25,370 nt of DNA from contig JADRCO010000858.1 in the NCBI GenBank assembly GCA_021464525.1, positions 1 to 25,370 on the forward strand. The letters are read 5' to 3'. Every line of letters starts with the position of its first letter. Positions within the stretch are counted from its first letter, which is position 1. Below, piece after piece: positions 8,922 to 19,570 of the stretch. The notes below the pieces were generated by a model. That model did not search any database and had not been told where the DNA came from. It saw only the letters and a program-made list of their open reading frames with translations. Made by a program: the position numbers and the translations under genes. Origin of the DNA: Rhizophagus sp. LPA8_4_AMF. Lineage: Eukaryota > Glomeromycota > Glomeromycetes > Glomerales > Glomeraceae.

Positions 8922-11900
8922 CTATTTTTTCTCTTCAGATATTACATTAACAGATGTACTAGAATTATTAGCAGATTTTAAAACAGCTTCTTTATGAGCT
9001 TTGGCAGCTTTATCAACAATAATTTCAATTTCTTTAATAACTTTTTTAATTGTTTTAAAGATTGGAGATATTGGAGGTTCTGGTTCTGGCTGTTCTGGCT
9101 GTTCTGGCTGTGTCTGTTGTGTCTGTATTATATGATTAACAGTGTAGTGGTTTATTATATTAAGGTGAGTTTTTTCCTGATTGATTTTTTCCACATTTTC
9201 TTTTTCAACTTTTTCCTTTTCTTCTTCTTCTTCAGTTATAATAATAGATATATTATTATTTCCACTTTCCTCTAAATTTTTATCTTTCTCCACATTTTGT
9301 CCCTTAATTTTTTCGTTTATCTTTTCTATACTTACAAAATTGGTTGTATTGTTATTTTTACTTTCATTATCACCTGCATTTTCTTCTTCAACGTTATCAC
9401 TTCCTTGTGCATTTTCTTCTTCAGCTTTATCACTTTCTTCAACTTTTTCAGTTTCTTCATTTTCTTCTTCAACTTGTTCACTTTCTTTAACTTTATCGCT
9501 TTCTTCTGCATTTTCTTCATCACTTTCTTTAACTTTTTCGTTTTCTTCCGCATTTTCTTCAAAATTTTCACCTTCCTCTACATTTTCTCCTTCAAATATT
9601 TCGCTTTCTTCTGCGTTTTCTTCAACTTTTTCATTTTCCTTCTCCTTACCCACAATGCTGTTTATAACATTTTCTTCAATTTTTTCACTTTCCTTCACTT
9701 TACCCACAATGCTATTTACGACATTTTCTTCAATTTTTTCACTTTCCTTCACTTCACGCACAATACTATTTATGACATTTTCTTCAATTTTTTCATTTTC
9801 CTCTATACTTTCTTTTTCGACATCTTCTGTGTTTACACTAGATATAGTATTATTATCACTTCCCTTTCCATAACTTTTAACGATTTCTTCGTCCTCTTTA
9901 CTTTTCTTATTCTTAACCTTTTTTTTAGGCAAAGAAAAGAATGAGAAGATAGATCTCTTATTGGGTGAAGGTGTTGAAGGCTCATATGGTGATGGTGGTG
10001 CCTTCTTTTCTAAAATTTTTTTTAGTTTTGATAAAAGATTCTCATCAACAGTTTTATTATTATTTAATAGCTTTTTAAATTCTGTTTCAATTTCACAAAT
10101 ATTTTTTCCAGTCTTACGTCGATCATCAAATAACTTAATTACATCATCAATTATGTCAAAGGTACGTGTAACACTAAATGATTGAACTCTTTGAAAATGT
10201 GTTGTAAATTTCCGAACACTCGATATTTTATTTTGTCGATTTTGATTTTCTTCTATAGATAAAGAAGGAGGGGATTGTGGTGGCGTAGAAAACGAAGTAA
10301 AGTCCGAAGCAGTAGATTCAGGTGGGTTGTTAAATTGAAACGAAGGCGGCGAGACAATGAGAAAATTATTAGGTTTAAATTGTGGAGGTTGTGAAAAGTT
10401 ATAAGTAATGAGACGTTTAAAATACTGAAAAGGTTTAATGAGTGTTAATGATAAGAAATTAAAAATAATAAAAAAATATACATATATAATAACACTAATA
10501 ATAATAATAATAAGTTACCTCATTTTCAACATTTCCTTTTACGACGTATATGATATATAAAATTTCTATAGCCTTAAATGTTAACTGTTTTTTTATGTTT
10601 TTTTGAATTATTTTATTACAGAGTGAAACTATTTCTTTATCATGATCTCTTATTTGAGGAAAAAATTCTTCAAGAAACCGTTGAATTAAGTGTAAATATC
10701 CGAGTAAAAGAGTGTCAATATGATCAGGTAAAGAGCAATTAATCATTGCACTAAAATAATAATAAAAAAATATTTTAAATGTTAAGGATTTTAAATAAAA
10801 AAAAAAAAAATAAGGAGAATTTATTTATTTACCCTCCAGATTTTAACACATTATATTCAAGATTACGATATTTCGTATTTTTTCTTTCTACCCTTATAAA
10901 TTCTTCATCCGATAATCTAATTAGTTCTTTATAAAAACTTATAATTCTTTCTTTGAAATTATTTCTTGAAGATTTTTTGCGCAGTTTAAAATATTTATTG
11001 CGAATACTTCTCCAATCATAATACCATTCCCCGGTTGCATATTCGAACTAAAAAAAGTGCAATGCATATATTATTATAACACGATTTGAAGTGACACAAG
11101 ATTAACAAATGAAAAAAAAGTTGCGTGTTACTTACGTTCAAGATTTGAATAAAGGAAGTAAAAGCAGACGCATATTCGTTCTGGATAACATTAGTAATAT
11201 TTTCAACACTTACTTGTACGTTAGGTCTAATTGACTGATCATCTTTAATTAATCGTAAGCAATTTCGAATTTCACGAAGAGAGAATACAATATTTGCGTT
11301 AATACATTTCGAATTTCTATAAATTGCCCATAATTTAGAAACGGACTTATAAAGGGAAGTGCGAGTGTCTGCTTCAATCATATTAACAAAATTGGAGAGT
11401 ATATGCAATACTGAAGACATGGCACGGCTGAAGAAAGAATTTCAGGAGTCGTTCGTTAATCACTTTACATGTATTAAAATTTAATAACGTTAAAATTATA
11501 CAAATAATGTATATTTACAGGATAAGTTCGAGTCTCGCAATAGAGTCTCCATAATATTGCCATTGGAGATTTGAAATATGTACCGCCGCTTTTGGAACAA
11601 AATGTTTCATTCCTAAAAGGAAAAAAAGCTTTTTAATCGTAAGATTAAATATTAAATCATGTGACAAAAGAAAGAAAGAAATCATACCTTTTTCAATATC
11701 CTTTTTAGAACTACCAGCCAAGTTTTCCATTAACGTAATTGTTTCTTTTAAAGCATAATTATGCGTTCTAAAATTGTTGAAATTTAGTTCATCATCAAAC
11801 ATATTTCCTAAACAAACGCTTGCAGAAAATATAATTAGAAACTCACATGTCACTTTCATTATTCCCTAATATTTTAAGAATAGCTTCATATTTTTTGATC

Positions 11901-14900
11901 GGTATTTTACCAATTAAATCTAAATGTTCATCGTTAGTAGGGGTGAATAATGGAAGCGCATGTTCTATAGTTGGGGATGACATATCATCAAACTCTTTCG
12001 GAAGATTTACATCATTCATATTATTCACTTCATTTACTACTGCATCTGCATTATCTGAAATGAATATATCCTTCTTATCAGCATTTGCAGCTCCTTTCCC
12101 AGCATCCTCTGCGTTATTTGTATTGTCAGTGTTGGGTACTTTCTTCTCCGTAGATGGTTTCTCTTCGGTGGCTGGTTTCTCGATGATTGATACTTCCTCG
12201 GTGGTTGATACCTCCTCGAAGATTGGTTCCTCCTCGATATTTCCTCCTAAGATTTCATTTAATTTCGATAAAATCGATCCAATTTCACCTCCTTTACTAT
12301 TTTCCTCTAAAAATTTTTTTAATTTTGATAACATCAGCCCACCTTTTCTTTCACTTTTTTCCCTTAAAACTTCTTTTAATTTCGATAAAATCCGGAAAAC
12401 TCTACTCTCAAACGATTTAATATATTCAATTTTATCTTTTTCTTTCTCTTCTTCTCTAGTTATAAAAATATGCCCATTTTCTTCTTCTTCGTAATTTTTT
12501 TCTGTTAGTATATATCCAATTAAGTTTAAATAACATTCCTTTTCTTCATTATCAACAATTAAACTTTTATAATCTGAAGATAAAATACAAACATATACGT
12601 CGACGGTAATGGCTGCTGTTTCAATATTCGTATCATCATTACTGTTATTTGTATTTGAATTATTCGATTCAACTATTTGAAAACCAATATAGTCATTGGA
12701 CCATTTAACTACTTTAATGTCTATAGGTTCGTAATTTGCTGTTAAACAATAATAATTTAAAAAAATTGTATGCCCTTCAGATAATTGGCAAGTTTTAATC
12801 GGATACCAAGGAGTGCCGGGTTGTAGTTCAATACTTTCTTTAACATAATTAACCTTAATATCTCGATTCTTTGGACTAAATACTGATAATTCTGAAGGAT
12901 TTCCAACAATTATCCATAAAATATAACATTCCGTAATATTAACGCTTGTATTATTTAAAGTTTTTATCGTTGCAGAAAATCCATTAAGGTCATACAATCC
13001 AAATGTAACAGAAAAATCTTCCGACCTTAAATCATTATCTGAAATAATTGATCCAAAAACTTCGTAATTTTCACTTTCCAATGATGGTTGTACGTTTATT
13101 CGTTTGTAATGCTCAATATTATTATTATCTAAATCTTCCAAATCAACAGTTCCCGTCATTATAATTTTAACCTCATCTTGTTTATTTAATACAATGTCTA
13201 TTTTCCTCCGTTGTTCTATTTCAAGAATGTCATATAAAGAAATTACATTTTCAAATCCAATAATTTCAAAATCCTTGTCTTTATTTTGAATCCAATTAGA
13301 TAAATCATTTTTTTCAACGATATTTCCTTTTTGTGTTAAAAGATATGAAAGATTTAAGTTATCCAGATGCAATTTTAAAGATTCAAGTGTTGGTGATGAC
13401 GGTGATTCTAAATAAGTTTTTTTAGATGAGCGTGGTAAAATATTTTTAAGAGATTTCCCCAAGACAATAGTTATTGGGAACAGATGACCATATTCATCAA
13501 ATACATTTTGTAAAAATTCAAATGGTCTCATACTCTCAAGTGCTTCTTCTATAGCTAGCTTAAATTCTTCTGAAGGTTTAATGTCAAACGAATTTAATAA
13601 AATTTTATATCGTTCGCGCCTCGCTAAAAAATGTATATAATTTTGGTAATCTAAATTATCATCTTTAACTAATCCTTTTATAAATGGAAAAGTACTTATA
13701 TCCCTAGCGTTCTCAGTTGGAAAGATACTATTAAGTATTAAAATTTTTTCTAAATTATTTTTCGGTTTTATCATATCCAAATGAAATATATCATCCGAAT
13801 ATACCGAAGGAACATTAACAAAACTAACGGCAGTTTTCTTGCTAATTTCTAAACTAAGATATTCATTAATTATTATACCTTGAAGTAGATGAAACTCTTT
13901 AACCCATCTTTCCAGATTAACATATATTGAATCACTAACCCAATCATCTAAACTTAATTTTTCTTTGAAATTGATAATTCCGGGTTGTTTTTCTTGAAAA
14001 GAATCTATCGATGATGATTTCCCAAGTCTTAATTCAGAAATGAGAATAAGATTAGTATATGAAATTACATCTAACATATTGTCTTGATATAATTTATTCA
14101 TCCAATTGATTAAATCTTCCGGAGCGTGTAATTTTCCTCCGCACGATGTTCTTAATTTTGGAAAAAAATTCAAAGATAAATTATTAAATGGATTTTCTCT
14201 ATTGTATTTAACAGAATTATATATCCATGTTAAGAGAGATTTAAAAGAGTCAATTTGCTGTTTCGAAGTGATTGATTTAAAATCATCGATAAACAATGTA
14301 CCGCCAACTAAAAGTTTTCTTGCGAAAAGATGACCATACGTTTCGTATAATGCTTCATCGCCTTCCATAAAATTTGAAAAAGACTCTAATAAACCAGCAT
14401 TGTAGGTAATTTCTGCGACCGGAAAATTAATACATATATCCGATGGTTGTAAAGCTTCGTTAAGTTCATTATTATCATCAAGATTAAAACTCAATAAATT
14501 TGTACGAGAGCCGTGATCATTTATATAAGTATATATCAAAGGTTGTTCTCTACATAAACTTATATTTAATATTCCATTTTCAGAAAGCACTGCTTGTTTG
14601 CTAGGTTCTATCCTATACCCATCCAAGAATAGTCCATGATTCAACTTAAGTTGTTTAATCATCTGTCGTGTTTGTTGTAACGATATCAACGATTTTAAAA
14701 TAATGACAACTTCTTGAATTGTTGGCCTCTTGTCTGGATCGCCATCCCAGCACTCTAAGCAAAAAAGATATATAGAGTATCATTCGATTAAGTATTATTA
14801 AACCCACCATAAAAGATCATTACTTACTTGAGTAAAGATTAGAATATTCTTTGGGGGTACCCTCTACTATGCTTTCTCTTAATCCTTGGGCAATTTCCCT

Positions 14901-15804
14901 GGCTAAAGAGATGTTATATTCTCTGTCAACGAAAGGTCTTTTTCCACTAGATAATTCCCACAATAATATTCCAATGCTATAAACGTCACTTTTTTTTAAT
15001 TTTTTTATCTGCTTATTTTCTCTATTTACGTCCTGTAAATTTCCTCCTGTAGTATTACATCCTTCTGGGGCATCGTAAGGAACTGTATCAAATGAAATTT
15101 GATCTGTGCTTTTAATACGTTTACTTAACCCAAAATCCGCTAATTTAATTGAATTTTGTTGTATAAATATATTACTCGAATTCAAATTTTCATGTATTAT
15201 TTCTTTTTCATGCAAATATTCTATTGCACTTGATAACTGAAAGGCTAATCCGTATTTATCTTGCCAATTTAACGAAGTAAACTCCTCTTTTAAATAATTG
15301 CGGAGTGTACTTCCTTCCGCATACTCTAATATTAACAAATATTTTTTATCTACGTAAGGAAATAAAAATAGAATTATAATCTCTTTTTTCGGAACGTCGA
15401 CAAGACTAATCGTAATTAGGGTAATTATTATAGAGTAGATTATTTATTTTTCTTTTTTTAAAAAAGAAATATACCTGAAGTTTTAGTTATCCCATAAAAT
15501 TTCATCATCATGTTATTAAAATCAACTTCCCTACGTAATTTTATCTATAATAACAAAATTATCCTTAACATATATAAAATTCAAATAAACATTTTCATTT
15601 GTTACTTACCTCGCGAATGATCTCTTTAACAGTAGCGTGTTCTAAATTAAATGTTCTCAAAGCTATACATGTTTCACTTTGTTTCCAGTTTGCTTTATAC
15701 ATTTCACTACTTATTTCTTTTGTTTCACTAAATTCACTAAATTCATAATATTTTATACATTCCTCCTTTATGAATTTTTCTATCCTTTCTATATCAGAGT
15801 ACAT
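8922..15804 (-). CDS. ten-exon pseudokinase / MACPF-like / coiled-coil fusion protein (gene B)
   Basis: Exons (complement): 15610-15804, 15475-15544, 14828-15349, 11847-14754, 11688-11767, 11519-11612, 11136-11427, 10833-11047, 10519-10750, 8922-10424. All nine introns (65-125 nt) are GT..AG and join in phase to 2036 residues. Residues 1-285 form a tyrosine-kinase-like fold: DFG at 160-162, APE at 182-184, CWDGDPDKRPT at 264-274. The glycine loop is degenerate (ISSEMYKANW), the VAIK lysine is Arg50 and HRD is HEN at 141-143, so it is probably a pseudokinase. MACPF-like motifs follow: YGHLFARKLLVGG at 402-414 and YGHLFPITIVLGK at 684-696. The shared coil/acidic module is at about 1029-1185. 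Exons 5-9 (about 1232-1536) are helical, with no recognised family. The last exon has a Pro/Ser-rich part, a second coil unit (about 1625-1690), an NLS-like PKKKVKNKKSK at 1702, acidic repeats, and a terminal helix (IVDKAAKAH, about 1991-2018). The ATG at 15804 gives a complete start; the gene could be two genes if intron 4 is not spliced, because that reads into TGA. Confidence 0.8.
9085..9125 (-). repeat. 9-bp coding tandem repeat (Gln-Pro-Glu)
   Basis: On the plus strand TGTTCTGGC is repeated with small variations. Read on the coding minus strand it gives QPEQPEQPEPEPP, just before the terminal helix of gene B. The preceding QTQQTQ is a related slippage product. A short in-frame minisatellite of this kind can change length without breaking the gene. 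Confidence 0.7.
9363..9845 (-). repeat. acidic Glu/Lys tandem repeats in the last exon of gene B
   Basis: About 160 residues are dominated by Glu, Lys, Ser and Asn. At 9633-9797 three consecutive 18-residue units follow the pattern EKIEENVINSIVGKVKE (54 bp each), with a fourth degenerating. After that come shorter ENAEES/EKVEES/EEENA units. The frame is open across all units while the spacing varies, consistent with in-frame expansion. The composition predicts a disordered or single-helix, highly charged segment next to the NLS-like cluster. Long opposite-strand ORFs over this DNA are by-products of the repeat. Confidence 0.8.
12040..12445 (-). repeat. shared coiled-coil/acidic module, copy in exon 4 of gene B
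   Basis: This 0.4-kb block is closely similar, at the nucleotide level, to 24430-24860 (gene D), about 4680-4990 (pseudogene A) and, more weakly, 19780-20060 (pseudogene C). In protein it comprises SKLKEVL, SKLKKFL and SKLNEIL units spaced about 20 residues apart, then EEEPIFEEVS, TEEKPSTEKKVP, NTDNTNNAEDA and ISDNA. In D the same order appears in the last exon; here it interrupts gene B between the MACPF-like half and the helical half. Confidence 0.8.
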
Positions 15805-16067
15805 GTTGAATTGAGTGAGAAATTTTTGTTTCAACGTTCTAACGTAAATAAATGCACGTGTTATGAGAATATTGTGACTTATATTAAATAGTGTAACACG
15901 AGGGCGTGCAGGTCTGCAGGACTGCGACGCTCATCTGCCGAATTTCTATTACTTTAATACAATAATGCCTTTTTCGAATTTGTGCGGCAACAGTAAGTAT
16001 AAGGCGTAACATGAAAAATAAACTAAGTATTTTGGGCTAAAATTCTCCTACTAAACTTTACCAAAAA
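15805..16067. promoter_or_regulatory. 263-bp bidirectional promoter region
   Basis: The two start codons, 15804 (minus) and 16068 (plus), diverge from this short interval, which must hold both promoters unless there are noncoding upstream exons. It contains the palindromic E-box CACGTG at 15855-15860. It also has a GC-rich patch at 15900-15940, unusual for the window, with an imperfect palindrome centred on CTGCAG (GCAGGTCTGCAGGACTGC). The plus-strand ATG is preceded by CCAAAAA, an A-rich context. Co-regulation of the two genes is inferred from the arrangement only. Confidence 0.5.
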
Positions 16068-18310
16068 ATGAGTTTCAACTTTAAAAATATTTTTTCGAAT
16101 AATAATAAAAATATTGTAATAGTAACGGCTATAGATGACCCTCCATCACAACCATCTAAATTGGTTCATTTAAATCTTTCAGATAATTTATTTACAATTC
16201 GAAAAGAACTCGAAAAGGATAGTTCCATTAATGATACATTATTATTTTCGAAAAAGTATACTGAAAATAATAACAACTATGGATTTGCTGAAATAGGTCT
16301 TGAAAAAGAAGATGATTTCCTTTTAGATGAAATTGTAGATGAAGTTGAAAGTGAAAAGATTTTATATTTAAAAAAATGTTCAAAACTTGATTGGAATTAT
16401 TTGAATGAATTGCGTAAATTAGATTATGGGCGTACAACTACTTCTGAAGGAAATAAGATAGCTAATAAAAGGGCATTTCAAATGAAAAATTGTGAAATGA
16501 CTGAATTAGGTGCTGAAGGATGTCAAAAAGGGGACGTTAAAATTAAGTCAAATGAAGAGCGAATGATGAGAGCAAATTTATTTTCCAGTTGTGATATTAA
16601 TGTGCAGAATTTGGCGGAATTAGGAATATCAGTTGACAAATTAAAAAATGAAAAATTCAATATTAAAACTGATTCTTCTTATCGTTTTACAGAATATGGT
16701 AAAATATCTTTAAAATTTAGCAAATATTTAGAACCAACTCCAGAATTTGTTGAAGCAGTAAAAGAAGCCATTAAATCTAAAAATATAGAAGATTTTAAGC
16801 AAATTACTGAGGAATTTGGTCAATTTATTCCAGCCGAAGTTATTTTAGGCGGAAGAGCCTATTTTGATGATTTCGGAATATCAACCGGATACTTTGCAGA
16901 AAATTCTAATGAAAATGCTATGAATGCAAATATAGGAGGGGTGAAAGTCAATGTGGCAAGTAGTTCCAATTATTTAGAAGAGAGGTCAAATTATCTTAAA
17001 TCGCAATGTACAAAATTAATTGGTGGTAAACAAAGCAGCCTCGAAAATTTTGATGAGGAAACTTGGGTTAAATCTCTAGAAGATTATAAAACTTGGGATT
17101 GTATAGAATTTCGAAGGCCAATTAGTATTTTTCAAATTTTGCCTAAAGATTTACATGAACAAATTATTAAATCTGTTGGAAAAAGAATCCTTTACGCAAC
17201 TACTGAAGATTTCAATTACTATTTAGAGGAAATTGGAAGACCCAAAAAATTTGAATTAAAGAATATACCATTAAATATCTTGAAAATTATTCAAAATAAA
17301 GCTGCAGATTGTAATGTTTTTGCAACTGTTATTGATATGAAGGAATCAAAGAACGATTTTTTTACTTGTCAAGTCCTTTGTCCACCAGACGGAAAACCAA
17401 GCCTTATAATTCACTGTATTCAAAAAAAATTCCGAAAACGCAAATGTGAATTAAAAATTACCTGGATGGTCATTGGCTTTTATACAAATTTCAATTTTAT
17501 ACTTTCGGATTTCAATACTCAGTTAACTATTTCAAAAAATGATTTAAATGATTTAAATAATCAAAATATTATGATTAATACGAATTTATTGGAATATGAA
17601 TATGATTCATTAATTGGAGATATTCCATGTTTTGGTATTCCTGTGTTAACTAAATTAGATTCCTCAAATATTTCTCTTGTAATTGGGCATCACTATTTTA
17701 ATGCTCAAGAAGAAAACAAAATTGGAGCATGCACATTTTCTTATTGTTCAAAAAATAATCATTATGTAAATTTACCAAACTTCACTTTTTATACACTAAT
17801 TATACCTGCACATTATCATATCCCTTTTGATTATTCAATCAGAAATTTTAGGAAACCAATTATTAATTTGACTAATAACAACACTTGCCTAAGTCCGAAG
17901 TTTATTAGCTTATATTCTACCAACAAAGCTAACTATGGACCGATTTTTCTGAAACAAAAATGCGGACAAATTAAAATTAAATCTATTGATTGTAAAAATA
18001 GCAATTGTTTTAATAAAATATCATTAACGATAAATGACATTAAATGTGCACTTTTTGATCCAGATCAGGTATTTATTTATTATTCTTTTTTCTCTTTTTT
18101 TTTTATAATTATAATTTACTAATACTTACTTTTAATTAATAATAAAGTTAAAATCTTGATTAGGTTAAGTAGATATAAATTCATGTTTTAGAAAATATTT
18201 ATTTATTTACTTCAAAAATTAGTTATTGTAATCTCGCACAAAAACATAATAAAGTTTTGCCTATAGTTCAGGCATGTTTTTTACGAATAAATTTTGGCGA
18301 AAAAAAATAA
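16068..18310 (+). CDS. stand-alone protein with MACPF-like motif, lineage-specific family
   Basis: Exon 1 is 16068-18068 (667 codons). It ends at CAG|GTATTT, before the unspliced frame runs into a T-rich tail. Exon 2 is 18272-18310, following TATAGTTCAG, and adds ACFLRINFGEKK and a stop, for 679 residues. The intron (203 nt) is longer than those of gene B. The N-terminal 100 residues look like a compact domain (VHLNLSDNLFTIRKELE, ending in EIVDEVESEKILYLKK). Residues 222-262 read PTPEFVEAVKEAIK and then FGQFIPAEVILGG, similar to the Y-G-T-H-F-x6-G-G core of MACPF/perforin proteins and directly alignable to residues 684-696 of gene B. A Cys-containing C-terminal half follows (CQVLCPPDGKPSLIIHC, then WMVIGF), perhaps a beta-rich domain. 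No signal peptide is visible. I recall similar proteins as a large family in Rhizophagus; pore formation is not shown. Confidence 0.8.
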
Positions 18311-18530
18311 ATTTGTATACTATTTTTTGATGGGTTTTTGCAACGTAGAATTTGAAAATCAAAGTGATATTCTTTCACCAAATTCCACAGATAATGTCAT
18401 ACGCGTGATCGCAAGAACTCCTTCAGTCAAAGAGATATGTAATCCATTTGCTTATTCAAAAGTTAGACTTTTCTCCCGAAATCTTTTATCGAGAAGAAAG
18501 GAGAATCAACATCTTACTAATCGAAATTGA
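18311..18530 (+). other. 3' flank of the stand-alone MACPF-like gene
   Basis: This stretch follows the stop codon. An ORF continues through it from 18294 only from a non-ATG start, and shows no recognisable domain. It is most likely 3' UTR and spacer before the flanking repeat that begins near 18530. Confidence 0.4.
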
Positions 18531-19570
18531 ATCGATTTAAATTGATTATCTGAATTATCTGAACTAAAAAATCAATTTTTTTTTTGAATGTTAATTTAAA
18601 AACTTTAAATGCGCTATTTTGAAGAAATTTGATCGACGTCCAACATTATTCAGAATTGAAGATTGTTTGATTTTTGACTGAATCGATTCGCGACTTTTTA
18701 AAAAAAAAAATTGAATTTTGCCGTATACAAAATGTTTTTATAAATCCTACAAACTTGCAAATCAATGTTAAAGTATCAATTATTAGGTTAGGATAAGATT
18801 CCTACTGTATGGTATACGGTTATAAATAAAATTTTCTCAGCACGTGACATTTAACCAATCCAATACGCCAATTATCGAAGGTTGAGTAAAAAAATTTTTG
18901 GTTTCGTGAATTTCAAACTATTAATTTCTTTTTTATATGATTTCTTCATGGTAAAATTTTAACGATAATTAAGTATCTTCAAAGACTTATTCAACCCTAA
19001 TTTTTGGTAGCAAGATAAACATAGCTCGGAAAAATGAAAATTACGTCCTCGATGTTTTTCCTACTTAAGAACGACCCTTTAAAAGATCATAAGATTTATT
19101 TATTTTTAATTAATAATTACATATTCGATAAAAGACCTTTAAAATTAATGTGGAATTAATGACTGTATAAAAAGCTACAAACGTTTAAATCATTTAAGGA
19201 TTCACCAAAGAGCAATTCACTTAAAATCATAAATCGTAAGTCTAATTTTCAGGATAAAGATAAATACATTCATTGTACACTATTTATTCTGTGTTGTTCT
19301 TTAGAAAAATTATTATTATTAATTCTTGCTAAAATGAAATGATTTCGGGAATATTTATTTAAACATCCAATGCAAAAAGGTTAAATACTGGTTAAATGGT
19401 CATTTTAACATAATACGTTGGGTGTTCCAATTAATACGTGATATTTGCGTGACTTGCATTCTTTTTATTGTTAATCGATTACATATGATACATAAAGTAA
19501 ATTTTTTTGAGTACTATAAATTTATTTTCTGTCGAGCCTTGGAATTACGTCGAATGTTTTGTTTCACAGG
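18530..19570. repeat. diverged flanking repeat, copy 3
   Basis: This aligns to 1670-2071 and then directly to 3480-4590, so it lacks the 1.4-kb stretch and the MITE present in copy 1. It lies immediately 3' of pseudogene C, as copy 1 lies 3' of pseudogene A. No conserved reading frame is present. Confidence 0.7.

Noticed and set aside
8994..9944. Long plus-strand ORFs of 93, 230 and 215 codons
   Set aside because: They lie opposite the acidic repeats of gene B; Ser/Phe-rich translations are the mirror of Glu/Lys codons, and the minus-strand frame is supported by homology to D and by splicing.
11768..11846. A 28-nt intron ending at TGCAAG inside the first intron after the MACPF-like part
   Set aside because: It is in frame but too short for normal splicing; the 79-nt intron ending TTTTAG is also in phase and matches the exon border in pseudogene C.
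11847..12494. Plus-strand ORF of 215 codons
   Set aside because: Antisense shadow of the coil/acidic module in exon 4 of gene B.
18294..18530. Plus-strand 78-codon ORF
   Set aside because: It begins with a non-ATG codon, overlaps the last exon of the MACPF-like gene in another frame, and has no recognisable domain.
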